Shown: positions 8,299 through 17,342, counted from the stretch's first letter. The stretch is 64,000 nt of DNA from Parvibaculum sp041688015 (GCA_041688015.1 JBDNIY010000016.1:1-64000), one strand, 5' to 3'. The notes: generated by a model not told the origin, from the sequence alone. Program-made: numbers and translations.

Positions 8299-8919
8299 TT
8301 AGCTGCGTGAATAAAATTCCACCACCAGGTTCGGTTCCATCTGCACCGGATAAGGCACATCGGCAGGCGCGGGCGCGCGCAGCAGCTTCACCGTCAATTT
8401 GTCATGGTCCACGTCGAGATAGTCCGGCACATCGCGTTCGGCGCTCAGGATCGCTTCTTGCACAAGGCCAAGCTGCTTTGACTTCTCGCGTACTTCCACC
8501 ACGTCGCCGTCTTTCAGACGCATCGAGCCGATGTTGACCTTCTTGCCGTTCACCAGCACATGGCCGTGATTGATGAACTGACGTGCCGCAAAAACCGTGG
8601 CCACAAACTTGGCGCGATAGACAACCGCGTCGAGGCGACGTTCCAGCAGGCTGATCAGCAACTCGCTGGTGTCACCACGCAAACGCTGCGCTTCATTGTA
8701 GATGCCGTGGAAGGATTTCTCGGAAATATTGCCGTAATAGCCCTTCAGCTTCTGCTTGGCGCGGAGCTGAACACCAAAGTCCGACAGCTTGCCTTTGCGG
8801 CGCTGACCGTGCTGGCCGGGGCCATATTCACGACGGTTGACCGGGCTCTTGGCGCGACCCCAGATGTTTTCGCCCATCCGGCGGTCGAGTTTATACTTAG
8901 ATTCAATGCGCTTTGTCAT
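8299..8919 (-). CDS. rpsD: 30S ribosomal protein S4
   Basis: A 206-residue S4, a primary 16S rRNA-binding protein. It has MTKRIESKYKLDRRMGENIW at the start, REYGPGQHGQRRKGKLSDFG and the S4 RNA-binding domain from about residue 95 (LERRLDAVVYRAKFVATVFA, HGHVLVNGKKVNIGS). ATG 8919 is chosen over the longer open frame because it is preceded by AAGGAAA and matches the family length. It stands alone rather than in the alpha ribosomal operon, as is usual in alphaproteobacteria. Confidence 0.96.
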   Translation of the reverse strand: MTKRIESKYKLDRRMGENIWGRAKSPVNRREYGPGQHGQRRKGKLSDFGVQLRAKQKLKGYYGNISEKSFHGIYNEAQRLRGDTSELLISLLERRLDAVVYRAKFVATVFAARQFINHGHVLVNGKKVNIGSMRLKDGDVVEVREKSKQLGLVQEAILSAERDVPDYLDVDHDKLTVKLLRAPAPADVPYPVQMEPNLVVEFYSRS

Positions 8920-9090
8920 CGCGGTTTCCTTATAAATAACGGGAAACGCGCCCTCCTTTGCCATTTCTGGCCGACAGGAATCAGCTACAAGCGTCGCCTT
9001 TTCCACGGGTGCGTAAAATAGAAAACGGCCCATCTGGGGCCGAATTCGTGGTGGTTTTTAGCCCGCTCACCCGCTGATGTCAAACCCTTC

Positions 9091-9199
9091 CCATCCTTCG
9101 AGACGGGCCAAGTGGTCCTCCTCAGGATGAGGCAGAATTTGATGAAATAAACCCTCATCCTGAGGAGCCGCTCTTGCGGCGTCTCGAAGGACGAGGCCC
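9091..9199. repeat. REPIN-like inverted doublet of the REP element
   Basis: Two copies of the REP element face each other. The left reads CATCCTTCGAGACGG...CCTCAGGATGAGG and the right CCTCATCCTGAGGAG...TCTCGAAGGACGAGG. The spacer is AT-rich (CAGAATTTGATGAAATAAAC). The doublet at 11432-11534 has the same layout and a similar spacer. Confidence 0.8.
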
Positions 9200-9206
9200 C
9201 AGCCCC

Positions 9207-9995
9207 CTACTTCTCCTCTGGCTCCCACATCGCCCGCCTTGTCGCCAGCGCCCCCACGATGCCCCGGAACGTCCGAACCTCTTGCTCGGTCATCCCCGCG
9301 CGCTGAAACAGATTGCGGATATTGCGCACCATCGAAGGCCGCTTCTCCAGCGGCTTCAAAAAGCCAAACCGGTCCAACTCGCCTTCCAGATGCATGAAAA
9401 ATCCATGTATCTCTTCCTTGGTGGCTGGCCGCGTGCCCGGCGTGTCGTGCCGCACAGCCGGTGTCTCGTCGCCGGCCTTAAACCACTCGTAGCCCAGCAA
9501 AAGCACCGCCTGCGCCAGATTGATCGAGGCAAAGGCGGGGTTCACCGGCACCATCACGATAGCGTCGGCCAGCACCACATCATCATTACTCAGCCCCGTG
9601 CGCTCCGGCCCAAACAGCACGCCCGCTTTGCCGCCCGCTGCCATCACCTCACGCAGCTTGGCCATAGCTGGCCCCGGCGTAAACACGGGCTTGGTCATGT
9701 CGCGTGAGCGCGCCGTTGTCGCAATCACATAATCAAGGTCGGCCACCGCCGCCTCGGTTTCGCCATAGATCACCACCTGATCGATCACCTGATCGGCACC
9801 CGACGACACCGCGCGCGCGCGCTCATTGGGCCAGCCGTCGCGAGGGCTCACCAGCCGCATCTCTGTAAGCCCAAAATTCAGCATGGCACGCGCCGCAATA
9901 CCTATATTTTCGCCCATCTGCGGGCCTACCAGAATCATGGCCGGCCCCCGTTCTGAGGGCGCGAGATTGCTTTTCGTCTGGTCAGTGCCTGCCAT
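9207..9995 (-). CDS. trmJ: tRNA (cytidine/uridine-2'-O-)-methyltransferase TrmJ-like
   Basis: A 262-residue SpoU/TrmH-superfamily (SPOUT, knotted) methyltransferase. PQMGENIGIAARAMLNFGL (about residues 25-43) is motif 1. GVLFGPERTGLSNDDV is motif 2 and VPVNPAFASINLAQAVLLL is motif 3, which forms the SAM-binding trefoil knot. The C-terminal extension (LKPLEKRPSMVRNIRNLFQR) is typical of TrmJ, which 2'-O-methylates position 32 of tRNAs. It is divergent from icd. Confidence 0.9.
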   Translation of the reverse strand: MAGTDQTKSNLAPSERGPAMILVGPQMGENIGIAARAMLNFGLTEMRLVSPRDGWPNERARAVSSGADQVIDQVVIYGETEAAVADLDYVIATTARSRDMTKPVFTPGPAMAKLREVMAAGGKAGVLFGPERTGLSNDDVVLADAIVMVPVNPAFASINLAQAVLLLGYEWFKAGDETPAVRHDTPGTRPATKEEIHGFFMHLEGELDRFGFLKPLEKRPSMVRNIRNLFQRAGMTEQEVRTFRGIVGALATRRAMWEPEEK

Positions 9996-10178
9996 CGGTC
10001 ATATTTCTGCTACCGTTTGTCCAAGGGCGCTGAATAAGCGATCCCCCGCCTTTAATCAAATGGCGGGCAATGTTATAGGATCATATCCTCTGCGCGAGGC
10101 TCCGCGTCGCGCACCTCGCCAGCTTACGTTGAGCGGCCTATTTTCCGCCTGCTCACGTCTCGAAGGGTTCAGAACCGT

Positions 10179-11402
10179 ATGTCCAAAATTAAAGTCAAAA
10201 ATCCGGTCGTTGACCTCGATGGCGACGAGATGACGCGCATCATCTGGAAGATGATCAAGGACAAGCTGATCTTTCCCTTTCTCGACCTCGACATCGAATA
10301 TTACGACCTCAGCATGGAACACCGCGACGCCACCGACGACAAGGTGACCATCGACGCCGCCGAAGCCATCAAGAAACACGGCGTCGGCATCAAATGCGCC
10401 ACCATCACACCAGACGAAGCCCGCGTCGAAGAGTTCGGCCTCAAGAAAATGTGGAAGTCGCCCAACGGTACCATCCGCAACATTCTCGACGGCACTGTCT
10501 TCCGCGAGCCCATCATCTGCCGCAACATTCCCCGCCTCGTGCCGGGCTGGACTGAGCCGATCGTCATCGCCCGCCACGCCTATGGCGACCAATATCGCGC
10601 CACCGACTTCCTCGTCCCCGGCAAAGGCAAGATGACCATCAAATGGGTGTCGGCCGACGGCAAGGACACAATCGAGCATGAGGTCTTCGACTACCCCTCA
10701 TCCGGCGTCGCCATGGCCATGTACAACCTCGACCCCTCGATCCACGACTTTGCCCGCGCCTGCCTCAAGTTCGGCCTCGACCGCAATTTCCCGGTCTATC
10801 TCTCCACCAAGAACACCATCCTCAAAGCCTATGACGGCCGCTTCAAGGACATCTTCCAAGAAGTCTATGACGCCGAATTCAAAGCCGATTTTGAAAAAGC
10901 CAAGATCGTTTATGAGCATCGCCTGATCGACGACATGGTAGCCTCCTCCATGAAATGGTCCGGCGGCTATGTCTGGGCCTGCAAAAACTACGACGGCGAC
11001 GTCCAGTCCGACAGCGTCGCGCAAGGCTTTGGCTCACTCGGCCTGATGACCTCCGTGCTGCAAACGCCCGACGGCAAAATCCTCGAAGCCGAAGCCGCTC
11101 ACGGCACAGTCACGCGCCATTACCGCCAGCATGAGCGCGGCGAGCAAACCTCCACCAACTCCATCGCCTCGATCTTTGCTTGGACGCGTGGCCTCTCGCA
11201 TCGCGGCAAACTCGACGGCAACGCCGCCCTAGAAAACTTCGCCCACACGCTAGAAAAAACCTGCGTCTCCACGGTTGAGAGCGGCCACATGACCAAAGAC
11301 CTGGCGCTGCTCGTCGGCTCGGAACAAAAGTGGCTCACCACCGAAGGCTTCCTCGACAAAGTCGCCGAAAATCTCGCCAAGACACTAGCCAAGCAAGCCT
11401 AA
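10179..11402 (+). CDS. icd: NADP-dependent isocitrate dehydrogenase
   Basis: A 407-residue homodimeric (eukaryote-like, type II) isocitrate dehydrogenase that makes 2-oxoglutarate, CO2 and NADPH in the citric acid cycle. Seen are VDLDGDEMTRIIWKMIKDKL at the start, the substrate loop SPNGTIRNILDGTVFREPI (about residues 94-112), GDQYRATDFLVPG and AAHGTVTRHYRQH. It is preceded by about 180 nt of gene-free DNA that can hold a promoter and begins with the strong start context CCGTATGTCC. It is monocistronic. Confidence 0.95.
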   Translation: MSKIKVKNPVVDLDGDEMTRIIWKMIKDKLIFPFLDLDIEYYDLSMEHRDATDDKVTIDAAEAIKKHGVGIKCATITPDEARVEEFGLKKMWKSPNGTIRNILDGTVFREPIICRNIPRLVPGWTEPIVIARHAYGDQYRATDFLVPGKGKMTIKWVSADGKDTIEHEVFDYPSSGVAMAMYNLDPSIHDFARACLKFGLDRNFPVYLSTKNTILKAYDGRFKDIFQEVYDAEFKADFEKAKIVYEHRLIDDMVASSMKWSGGYVWACKNYDGDVQSDSVAQGFGSLGLMTSVLQTPDGKILEAEAAHGTVTRHYRQHERGEQTSTNSIASIFAWTRGLSHRGKLDGNAALENFAHTLEKTCVSTVESGHMTKDLALLVGSEQKWLTTEGFLDKVAENLAKTLAKQA

Positions 11403-11431
11403 GCCCTCTCTTTCTAGCCCTCTCCCCGCCG

Positions 11432-11534
11432 CCATCCTCCGAGACGGACACAAGAACGTCCTCATCAGGATAAGGTCAGAATAAAAAGCGAAAAATAAAC
11501 CCTCATGCTGAGGAGGGCCCCTTGGCCCGTCTCA
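11432..11534. repeat. REPIN-like inverted doublet of the REP element
   Basis: The left half reads CATCCTCCGAGACGG...CCTCATCAGGATAAGG and the right half CCTCATGCTGAGGAGG...CCCGTCTCAAAG. The spacer ends AATAAACCCTCAT, as in the doublet at 9091-9199. The halves are more diverged than in that copy. Confidence 0.75.
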
Positions 11535-11618
11535 AAGCACCCTCCACACACACCACCTTGCCTCCCCCCACCCATCACATTACGCTCCCACGCATCGCAT
11601 CAACGAGAAGCCGATGAT

Positions 11619-12128
11619 ATGCCTACGGACAAAACCACCCGCCACAGCAAAACCTTCTTCCAGCGCATCAGCCATTTCCTGATCATTGCCGCCTATCTCT
11701 GGCTGCTCCTGAGCGTCTATACGCTGCACAACGCCATCATGGCGTCGCAATGGAACTTGCTCGCCCATCTCGGCGACGTCACCCTCAAGGCACTTCTTTT
11801 CGGCAAATTCGTCCTCATCGCCGAACATCTGCATCTCGGCAAACGTGCCGAACGCCTGCCCCTCATCTGGCCGATCCTCATCAAGGCCGCTCTCTTTGCC
11901 GTAGTCATCATCGGCTTTGAAGTGCTAGAAGAAATGTTGATCAAGGCGCTCTGGCCCGCCCATGCCGTATCCGCCAGCCCGGCGATCCCGCTCTCAGATC
12001 CGGCCCAGATCATCACCATCACCTTCATGATCTTCGTCGCCCTGATCCCCTTCTTCGGAATCAACGAACTCACCCGTCTCATCGGCCAAGACAAAATGCG
12101 TGACCTCTTCTTCAAACGGCCCGCCTAG
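11619..12128 (+). CDS. Uncharacterised four-helix inner-membrane protein
   Basis: A 169-residue protein with four hydrophobic segments: about residues 18-36 (ISHFLIIAAYLWLLLSVYTL), 51-66, 86-106 (ILIKAALFAVVIIGFEVL) and 130-150 (IITITFMIFVALIPFFGI). Charged loops separate them and it ends in a basic tail. I do not recognise the family. ATG 11619 is chosen because the longer open frame runs back through a palindromic repeat, and GAGAAG precedes this start. It stands alone, downstream of icd. Confidence 0.75.
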   Translation: MPTDKTTRHSKTFFQRISHFLIIAAYLWLLLSVYTLHNAIMASQWNLLAHLGDVTLKALLFGKFVLIAEHLHLGKRAERLPLIWPILIKAALFAVVIIGFEVLEEMLIKALWPAHAVSASPAIPLSDPAQIITITFMIFVALIPFFGINELTRLIGQDKMRDLFFKRPA

Positions 12129-12141
12129 CGTCCTGCTTTCG

Positions 12142-12168
12142 AGCCCTCCTCCCTTGAGGGGGAGGGCT
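12142..12168. repeat. Palindromic C-run/G-run intergenic repeat
   Basis: AGCCCTCCTCCCTTGAGG and its inverted half form a near-perfect hairpin just past the stop at 12128. It is the same family as 4071-4325 and 8162-8203. It may serve as a transcript end, though no T-run follows. Confidence 0.65.
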
Positions 12169-12338
12169 TAGTCATGTCAGGCCTCCCGCCGCCAATCCCA
12201 CCCCACTAGCCCTCATAATCACCTTGCTAATTGCCTTCATTAAAGTACACTCAAATTAAGCCTATCGGCATACGGATAAACTCCGACGCGCTGACGGCCA
12301 GTCGGGCGGCATGTCCGCCCGGAAACCGGGGGAATACC

Positions 12339-12434
12339 ATGAAGCAAACATCGCATTCACGCCTGAAATCCGCGCGGTCCACGCTCGCCATGATCGGCCA
12401 CCACACCGATACCCTGCCCTACCTCGACAGGTAA
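12339..12434 (+). CDS. Possible 31-residue leader peptide or small protein
   Basis: ATG 12339 is preceded by GGGGGAATACC, a good ribosome site, and opens a 31-codon basic frame (MKQTSHSRLKSARSTLAMIG, then a short tail) that stops 43 nt before the next gene. Just upstream are two small hairpins, GGCGGCATGTCCGCC and CCCGGAAACCGGG. The product is not recognised. It may be a real small protein, a leader peptide for the NTF2-like gene, or chance. The rest of 12169-12338 shows nothing else. Confidence 0.35.
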   Translation: MKQTSHSRLKSARSTLAMIGHHTDTLPYLDR

Positions 12435-12477
12435 CACGCCGCTCGCTCCAAGCGCGCGCGCATCAAGAAGGTGAAAC

Positions 12478-13047
12478 ATGATGCTGTCATCCCATCAGGA
12501 AAAAATGGTGGCTCTGTTCGAGCGCCATGTCGGTGCCGAGCTTGAAGGCGATCTCGAAACGACGATGAAGACGATGAGTGTCGACCCCTACCTCAATCAT
12601 GTGCCCACCATGCAAGGCGGCGCGGGCCAGGAAGGTGTTCGGGTCTTTTACCGCGATCATCTCGTCGGCAAATTCTTCCCGCCAGATGTCGAAATGATCG
12701 GCGTCTCACGCACGGTGGGGCATGACCGCATCGCCGATAAAATCTATATCAGCTTCACCCACACCGCCGTCATTGACTGGCTCATGCCCGGCGTCGCCCC
12801 GACCGGCAAACCCGTCGAAATGGTGGTCGCCGTCATTGTCGGCTTTGCCGACGACAAAATTTCCTACGAGCATGTCTATTGGGACCAAGCCAGCGTCCTC
12901 GCACAAGTCGGCCTCATCAACCCCAAAGGCCTCCCCATCACCGGCGCCGAAAGCGCCCGCAAGGTGCTGGCCCGCAAGGCAGAAACAAAATTTGAACTCT
13001 CATGCCTCAAGGAGGCGCCCTTGCGCCGTCTCGAAGCCTCATCCTGA
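12478..13047 (+). CDS. NTF2-like/SnoaL-like protein with a repeat-derived C-terminus
   Basis: A 189-residue protein. Residues about 8-150 look like a SnoaL/NTF2-like alpha+beta cone: an N-terminal helix, then PYLNHVPTMQGG, GVRVFYRDHLVGKFFPPDVE and KPVEMVVAVIVGFADDKISYEHVYWD. Relatives are cyclases, isomerases or ligand binders; the role here is unknown. The last 13 or so residues (LKEAPLRRLEASS) and the stop are encoded by a REP element (13005-13106), so the natural C-terminus has been replaced or extended. ATG 12478 is preceded by AAGAAGGTGAAAC. Confidence 0.75.
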   Translation: MMLSSHQEKMVALFERHVGAELEGDLETTMKTMSVDPYLNHVPTMQGGAGQEGVRVFYRDHLVGKFFPPDVEMIGVSRTVGHDRIADKIYISFTHTAVIDWLMPGVAPTGKPVEMVVAVIVGFADDKISYEHVYWDQASVLAQVGLINPKGLPITGAESARKVLARKAETKFELSCLKEAPLRRLEASS

Positions 13048-13106
13048 GGAGGCGCACGAAGCCTCATCCTGAGGAGCGGCGAAGCCGCGTCTCGAAGGAC
13101 GAGGCC
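13005..13106. repeat. REP elements, two and a half copies, overlapping a gene end
   Basis: CTCAAGGAGGCGCCCTTGCG, then GTCTCGAAGCCTCATCC, then a shortened copy (GAGGCGCACGAAGCC), then the full end GAGGAGCGGCGAAGCCGCG with GTCTCGAAGGACGAGGCC. It is the same element as the array at 1-150. The left copy codes for the C-terminal tail and stop of the NTF2-like protein. Confidence 0.85.
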
Positions 13107-13130
13107 CCAACCTCAAGCCAATTGCAGCCC

Positions 13131-15821
13131 TCAAGCCGCCACAGCCTCAAGCGCCGCTTTCACGGCCGCCAGCGCGGCCTCTGCCTTGTCGCCATCAGGT
13201 CCACCAGCCTGCGCCATATCGGGTCGGCCACCACCGCCCGCGCCGCCCATCGCAACAGAGCCCGCCTTCACAAGCTCTACCGCATTGAACTTCGCCGTCA
13301 GGTCTGCCGTCACACCCACAGCAATCGCGCCTTTGCCATCTTCGCTGACCGTCACCAGTGCCACGACGCCAGAGCCGATCTGCTTGCGCGCTTCATCAAT
13401 CAGTCCACGGAGGTCTTTGGGGCTGACGCCGTTTAGCACGCGCGCCACCACATTGACGCCACCAATACTTTGCGACGCGGTCGCCTCGCCACCGCTCGCA
13501 CCACCACCCATCGCGAGTTTCTTCTTGGCGTCGTGCAATTCACGGTCCAGCCGCTTGCGCTCATCCATCAGCGCCACCACGCGGCTCGGCAAATCTTCGC
13601 TCGCAATTTTCAGCGCGCCCGCCGCTTCGCGCAATAAGCGATCCTGTTCGACCAGATAGAGCCGCGCCCCTTCCGCCGTCAACGCCTCGATGCGCCGGAT
13701 GCCTGAGGCCACTGCGGTCTCGCTTACGATCTTGAAAATCGCGATGTCACCAACGCGATGTACATGCGTGCCGCCGCAGAGTTCAACCGAATAGCTACTG
13801 CCATTGCCATCCGCGCTCAGCGCATCGTCGTTCACACCCATCGCCAGCACGCGCACTTCATCGCCGTATTTCTCACCAAACAGCGCCAGCGCACCCGCTT
13901 CAATCGCCTCATCCGGCGTCATCAGCCGCGTTGTCACATCGCGGTTCTGACGGATCACGCGATTGACCATATCTTCAACCTGCGCGATCTCGTCTGCCGT
14001 CATCGGCTTGGGATGGCTGAAGTCAAAGCGCAACCGGTCAGGCGACACCATCGAGCCCTTTTGCGTCACATGATCGCCCAGCACACGGCGCAGCGCTTCA
14101 TGCAACAAATGCGTCGCCGAATGGTTTGCCCGCGTCGCCCCGCGACGCGTCGTGTTTATTTTCATTTCGACAATATCGCCGACGCTCAACTCACCGCGTT
14201 TGAGCGTGCCAAAATGCACAACCATATCGCCAAGTTTTTTATGCGTATCGCTGACGAAAAATTCAGCGCCCGCGCCCGCGCCCGTGAACAGCAGCCCCGT
14301 GTCACCTACCTGTCCACCGGACTCGCCATAGAACGGCGTTTGGTTGGTGATGATCGTCGCCGCTTGTCCAGCCGCCGCGTGCCTCACCGACGCGCCATCG
14401 ACCACAATCGCGCTCACCTTGCCTTCAGCGCTTTCATTCTCGTAACCAAGAAATTCTGTCGCGCCGAGTTTTTCGCGCAACTCAAACCAAACCGTCTCGG
14501 TTGCCTTCTGGCCCGACCCCGACCAGGCCGCGCGCGCATCTTCGCGCTGCTTCTGCATGGCGGCATCAAAGCCCGCCAGTTCCACCTGAATGCCCTTGGA
14601 GCGCAGCGCATCCTGCGTCAGATCAAGCGGGAAGCCATAAGTGTCATAGAGACGGAACGCGACATCGCCGGGCAGCACCTTAGCATTGCCGAGTTGCTCC
14701 AACTCCTCGTCGAGCAATTTCAGGCCGCGCACCAGCGTTTCACGAAAGCGGCGTTCTTCGAGTTTCAATGTTTCCGTGACCAGCGCTTCAGCACGGCGCA
14801 ACTCAGGATAAGCATCGCCCATCTGCCGCACCAATGCAGGCACCAGACGCCACATCAACGGTTCGGCCACGCCCAACAATTGTGCATGGCGCATGGCGCG
14901 CCGCATGATCCGGCGCAGCACATAGCCGCGCCCTTCATTGGACGGCATCACACCATCGGCAATCAAAAAACAACTGGCGCGTAGATGATCGGCGATGACG
15001 CGGTGGCTCACCGCATGAGCGCCGTCCGGGTCCGTGCCCGAAGTCTCCGCGCTCGCCACAATCAACGCCCGCATCACATCGGTCGCATAATTGTCATGCG
15101 TGCCTTGCAGCACCGCCGCCATGCGCTCAAGTCCCATGCCTGTGTCAATTGACGGCCTAGGCAGATTGCGCCGCTCGCCTGCCGAAATTTGGTCATATTG
15201 CATGAACACCAAATTCCAGATTTCGATGAAGCGATCGCCGTCCTCATCCGCGCTACCGGGCGGCCCGCCTGGAATTTTGTCGCCATGATCAAAGAAAATT
15301 TCTGAGCACGGCCCGCAAGGCCCCGTCTCGCCCATCGACCAAAAATTGTCTGCCGTCGAAATGCGGATGATCCTGCTGTCGTCAAGCCCTGCGATCTTCT
15401 TCCACAACCCATGCGCTTCATCATCGTCGTGATAGACCGTGGCGATCAAGCGCTCCTTAGGCAGACCAAATTCACGTGTGATCAAGTTCCAGGCAAATTC
15501 GATGGCGTCAGGTTTGAAATAATCACCGAACGAAAAATTGCCGAGCATCTCAAAGAATGTGTGATGGCGCGCCGTGTAGCCGACATTATCGAGGTCGTTA
15601 TGCTTGCCGCCCGCGCGCACGCATTTCTGCGACGAGGTGGCCCGCACATAGGGACGCTTTTCCTGACCGGTAAAGACGTTCTTGAACGGCACCATGCCCG
15701 CGTTGGTAAAGAGCAGCGTCGGGTCATTGTTCGGGACAAGCGAGCCCGAGGCAACGATTTCGTGCCCGTTCTTGGCAAAGAAGTCCAGATAGGTGCTGCG
15801 GATCTCGTTGAGGCCGGCCAT
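13131..15821 (-). CDS. alaS: Alanyl-tRNA synthetase
   Basis: An 896-residue class-II synthetase charging tRNA-Ala. The start MAGLNEIRSTYLDFFAKNGH is the conserved N-terminus; the frame extends 58 codons upstream, but those do not match the family, so ATG 15821 is used. Seen are LLFTNAGMVPFKNVFTGQ, the editing-domain zinc ligands HSATHLLHEAL and CGGTHVH, and the C-terminal C-Ala domain ending in GGGGRPDMAQAGG. It follows recA in the same direction with a 349-nt gap that should hold its own promoter. Confidence 0.96.
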   Translation of the reverse strand: MAGLNEIRSTYLDFFAKNGHEIVASGSLVPNNDPTLLFTNAGMVPFKNVFTGQEKRPYVRATSSQKCVRAGGKHNDLDNVGYTARHHTFFEMLGNFSFGDYFKPDAIEFAWNLITREFGLPKERLIATVYHDDDEAHGLWKKIAGLDDSRIIRISTADNFWSMGETGPCGPCSEIFFDHGDKIPGGPPGSADEDGDRFIEIWNLVFMQYDQISAGERRNLPRPSIDTGMGLERMAAVLQGTHDNYATDVMRALIVASAETSGTDPDGAHAVSHRVIADHLRASCFLIADGVMPSNEGRGYVLRRIMRRAMRHAQLLGVAEPLMWRLVPALVRQMGDAYPELRRAEALVTETLKLEERRFRETLVRGLKLLDEELEQLGNAKVLPGDVAFRLYDTYGFPLDLTQDALRSKGIQVELAGFDAAMQKQREDARAAWSGSGQKATETVWFELREKLGATEFLGYENESAEGKVSAIVVDGASVRHAAAGQAATIITNQTPFYGESGGQVGDTGLLFTGAGAGAEFFVSDTHKKLGDMVVHFGTLKRGELSVGDIVEMKINTTRRGATRANHSATHLLHEALRRVLGDHVTQKGSMVSPDRLRFDFSHPKPMTADEIAQVEDMVNRVIRQNRDVTTRLMTPDEAIEAGALALFGEKYGDEVRVLAMGVNDDALSADGNGSSYSVELCGGTHVHRVGDIAIFKIVSETAVASGIRRIEALTAEGARLYLVEQDRLLREAAGALKIASEDLPSRVVALMDERKRLDRELHDAKKKLAMGGGASGGEATASQSIGGVNVVARVLNGVSPKDLRGLIDEARKQIGSGVVALVTVSEDGKGAIAVGVTADLTAKFNAVELVKAGSVAMGGAGGGGRPDMAQAGGPDGDKAEAALAAVKAALEAVAA

Positions 15822-16170
15822 TGCGTGTGTCTCGCTCAAAAATACTGCTGATTGTCGCAAGCCCCACCGTTGCATCGGAAAGCAAGCCACACCAGCTGGA
15901 TCAGGCCCAGCTTTTACCTTTCGCCCTGCCCTCTGTCTAGAAATCCCCCAAAACCAATTATCCCCGCTTTTCGCCTCCCAAGACGACGCCCCCAAACAAC
16001 AACCTCAAGACAGCGAAACGGCGCCGGTGGGGTCCCCGACGCCGCTTCCTGCACTCAGGCAGAGAAATATATGGTCTCGTTCAAGCTCGACAGGAACAGG
16101 CTCGAAGAATTGCAGGAAAGAGCTCGTTTTCGAGCCGAGCCTCGAGCCTATTTAAGCGCTCACTTGCCCA
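15822..16170. other. alaS-recA intergenic region, no gene seen
   Basis: This 349-nt stretch has no convincing gene. The open frames in it are overlaps from alaS and recA shadows. It should carry the alaS promoter, though I could not pick a clear one. The only structure I see is the hairpin at 16120-16136. Confidence 0.5.
16120..16136 (-). terminator. Possible recA transcript-end hairpin
   Basis: On the minus strand GGCTCG-AAAA-CGAGCTC forms a 6-7 bp hairpin about 35 nt past the recA stop and is followed by TTTCC. The T-run is short, so it may only be a weak terminator. Confidence 0.4.
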
Positions 16171-17277
16171 TCAGGCCGTTGCTTCAACATCACCGTCATC
16201 GTCATCCGCATCAGGTTCCGGCTCGCCTTGCAGAACCTGATCGGCAATAAGACCGGCATTGGCGCGAATGGCCTTCTCGATCTCATCGGCCATTTCGGGG
16301 TTTTCCCGGAGGAAAGTCTTGGAGTTTTCACGCCCCTGCCCGATCCGCGTGCTGTTATAGGAAAACCAAGAGCCGGATTTCTCGACAATCCCCGCCTTGA
16401 CGCCCAGATCAACCAGCTCGCCCATCTTGGAGATGCCTTCGCCATACATGATGTCGAACTCAACCTGCTTGAAGGGCGGCGCCACTTTGTTTTTGACCAC
16501 TTTCACGCGGGTCTGGTTGCCCACCACTTCATCGCGGTCCTTGATCGCGCCGATCCGGCGGATGTCGAGACGGACAGAAGCGTAGAATTTCAAGGCGTTA
16601 CCGCCCGTTGTCGTCTCCGGGCTACCGAACATGACGCCGATTTTCATACGGATCTGGTTGATGAAAACGACCATCGTGTTCGACTTGGAAATCGAACCGG
16701 TCAGCTTGCGCAGTGCTTGGCTCATCAGACGCGCTTGCAAACCCGGCAGGCTGTCGCCCATTTCGCCTTCCAACTCGGCCTTGGGTGTCAACGCCGCGAC
16801 GCTGTCGATCACCACCATATCCACCGCACCCGAGCGCACCAGCGTGTCGCAGATTTCAAGCGCCTGCTCGCCAGTATCGGGTTGTGAAATCAGCAAATCA
16901 TCAAGCTGGACGCCAAGCTTGCGGGCATAAATTGGATCAAGCGCATGTTCTGCGTCGATAAAAGCGCACACACCGCCAGATTTTTGAGCTTCCGCAATGG
17001 TCTGCAGCGCCAGTGTCGTCTTGCCCGACGACTCCGGGCCATAGACTTCAACCACACGGCCCCGCGGCAAACCACCAATCCCAAGCGCAATATCAAGCCC
17101 CAACGAGCCTGTGGAAATGGATTCGATCCCGACCAATTGCTCGTTCTTACCGAGCCGCATAATCGAACCCTTGCCAAACGAGCGTTCAATCTGGCTCAAG
17201 GCCGCCTCAAGCGCTTTTTGCTTGTCCATTTCGCCTTTACCGCCCTTGTCAGAAAGCTGCACTACGTTTTTCGACAT
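16171..17277 (-). CDS. recA: Recombinase RecA
   Basis: A 368-residue DNA strand-exchange ATPase and co-protease for LexA. Walker A GPESSGKTTLALQ lies near residues 80-92, VVIDSVAALTPKAELEGEMG near 154-173, and the L2 region NQIRMKIGVMFGSPETTTGG follows. The acidic C-terminal tail (PEPDADDDDGDVEATA) is normal for the family. The start is MSKNVVQLSDKGGKGEMDK at 17277. A perfect alphaproteobacterial LexA box lies 120 nt upstream (17397-17411), with an imperfect one at 17328-17342. Confidence 0.97.
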   Translation of the reverse strand: MSKNVVQLSDKGGKGEMDKQKALEAALSQIERSFGKGSIMRLGKNEQLVGIESISTGSLGLDIALGIGGLPRGRVVEVYGPESSGKTTLALQTIAEAQKSGGVCAFIDAEHALDPIYARKLGVQLDDLLISQPDTGEQALEICDTLVRSGAVDMVVIDSVAALTPKAELEGEMGDSLPGLQARLMSQALRKLTGSISKSNTMVVFINQIRMKIGVMFGSPETTTGGNALKFYASVRLDIRRIGAIKDRDEVVGNQTRVKVVKNKVAPPFKQVEFDIMYGEGISKMGELVDLGVKAGIVEKSGSWFSYNSTRIGQGRENSKTFLRENPEMADEIEKAIRANAGLIADQVLQGEPEPDADDDDGDVEATA

Positions 17278-17327
17278 CCGGTTCCCCTTATTTCACGCTG
17301 GTTGCGCTGAAGCAATTGAAGGTTAAT

Positions 17328-17342
17328 GTACCGGGTTTGTTC
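17328..17342. promoter_or_regulatory. Imperfect LexA (SOS) box upstream of recA
   Basis: GTACCGGGTTTGTTC, one base off GTTC-N7-GTTC, 50 nt upstream of the recA start and downstream of the perfect box. It may be a second operator half or chance. Confidence 0.4.

Noticed and set aside
12231..12434. 67-codon frame starting at 12231
   Set aside because: The part before ATG 12339 lacks a ribosome site and crosses the hairpins; only the short 31-codon end is kept as a weak candidate.
13758..14984. Plus-strand frame of 408 codons opposite alaS
   Set aside because: It is a His/Arg/Gln-rich shadow of alaS with no domain of its own.
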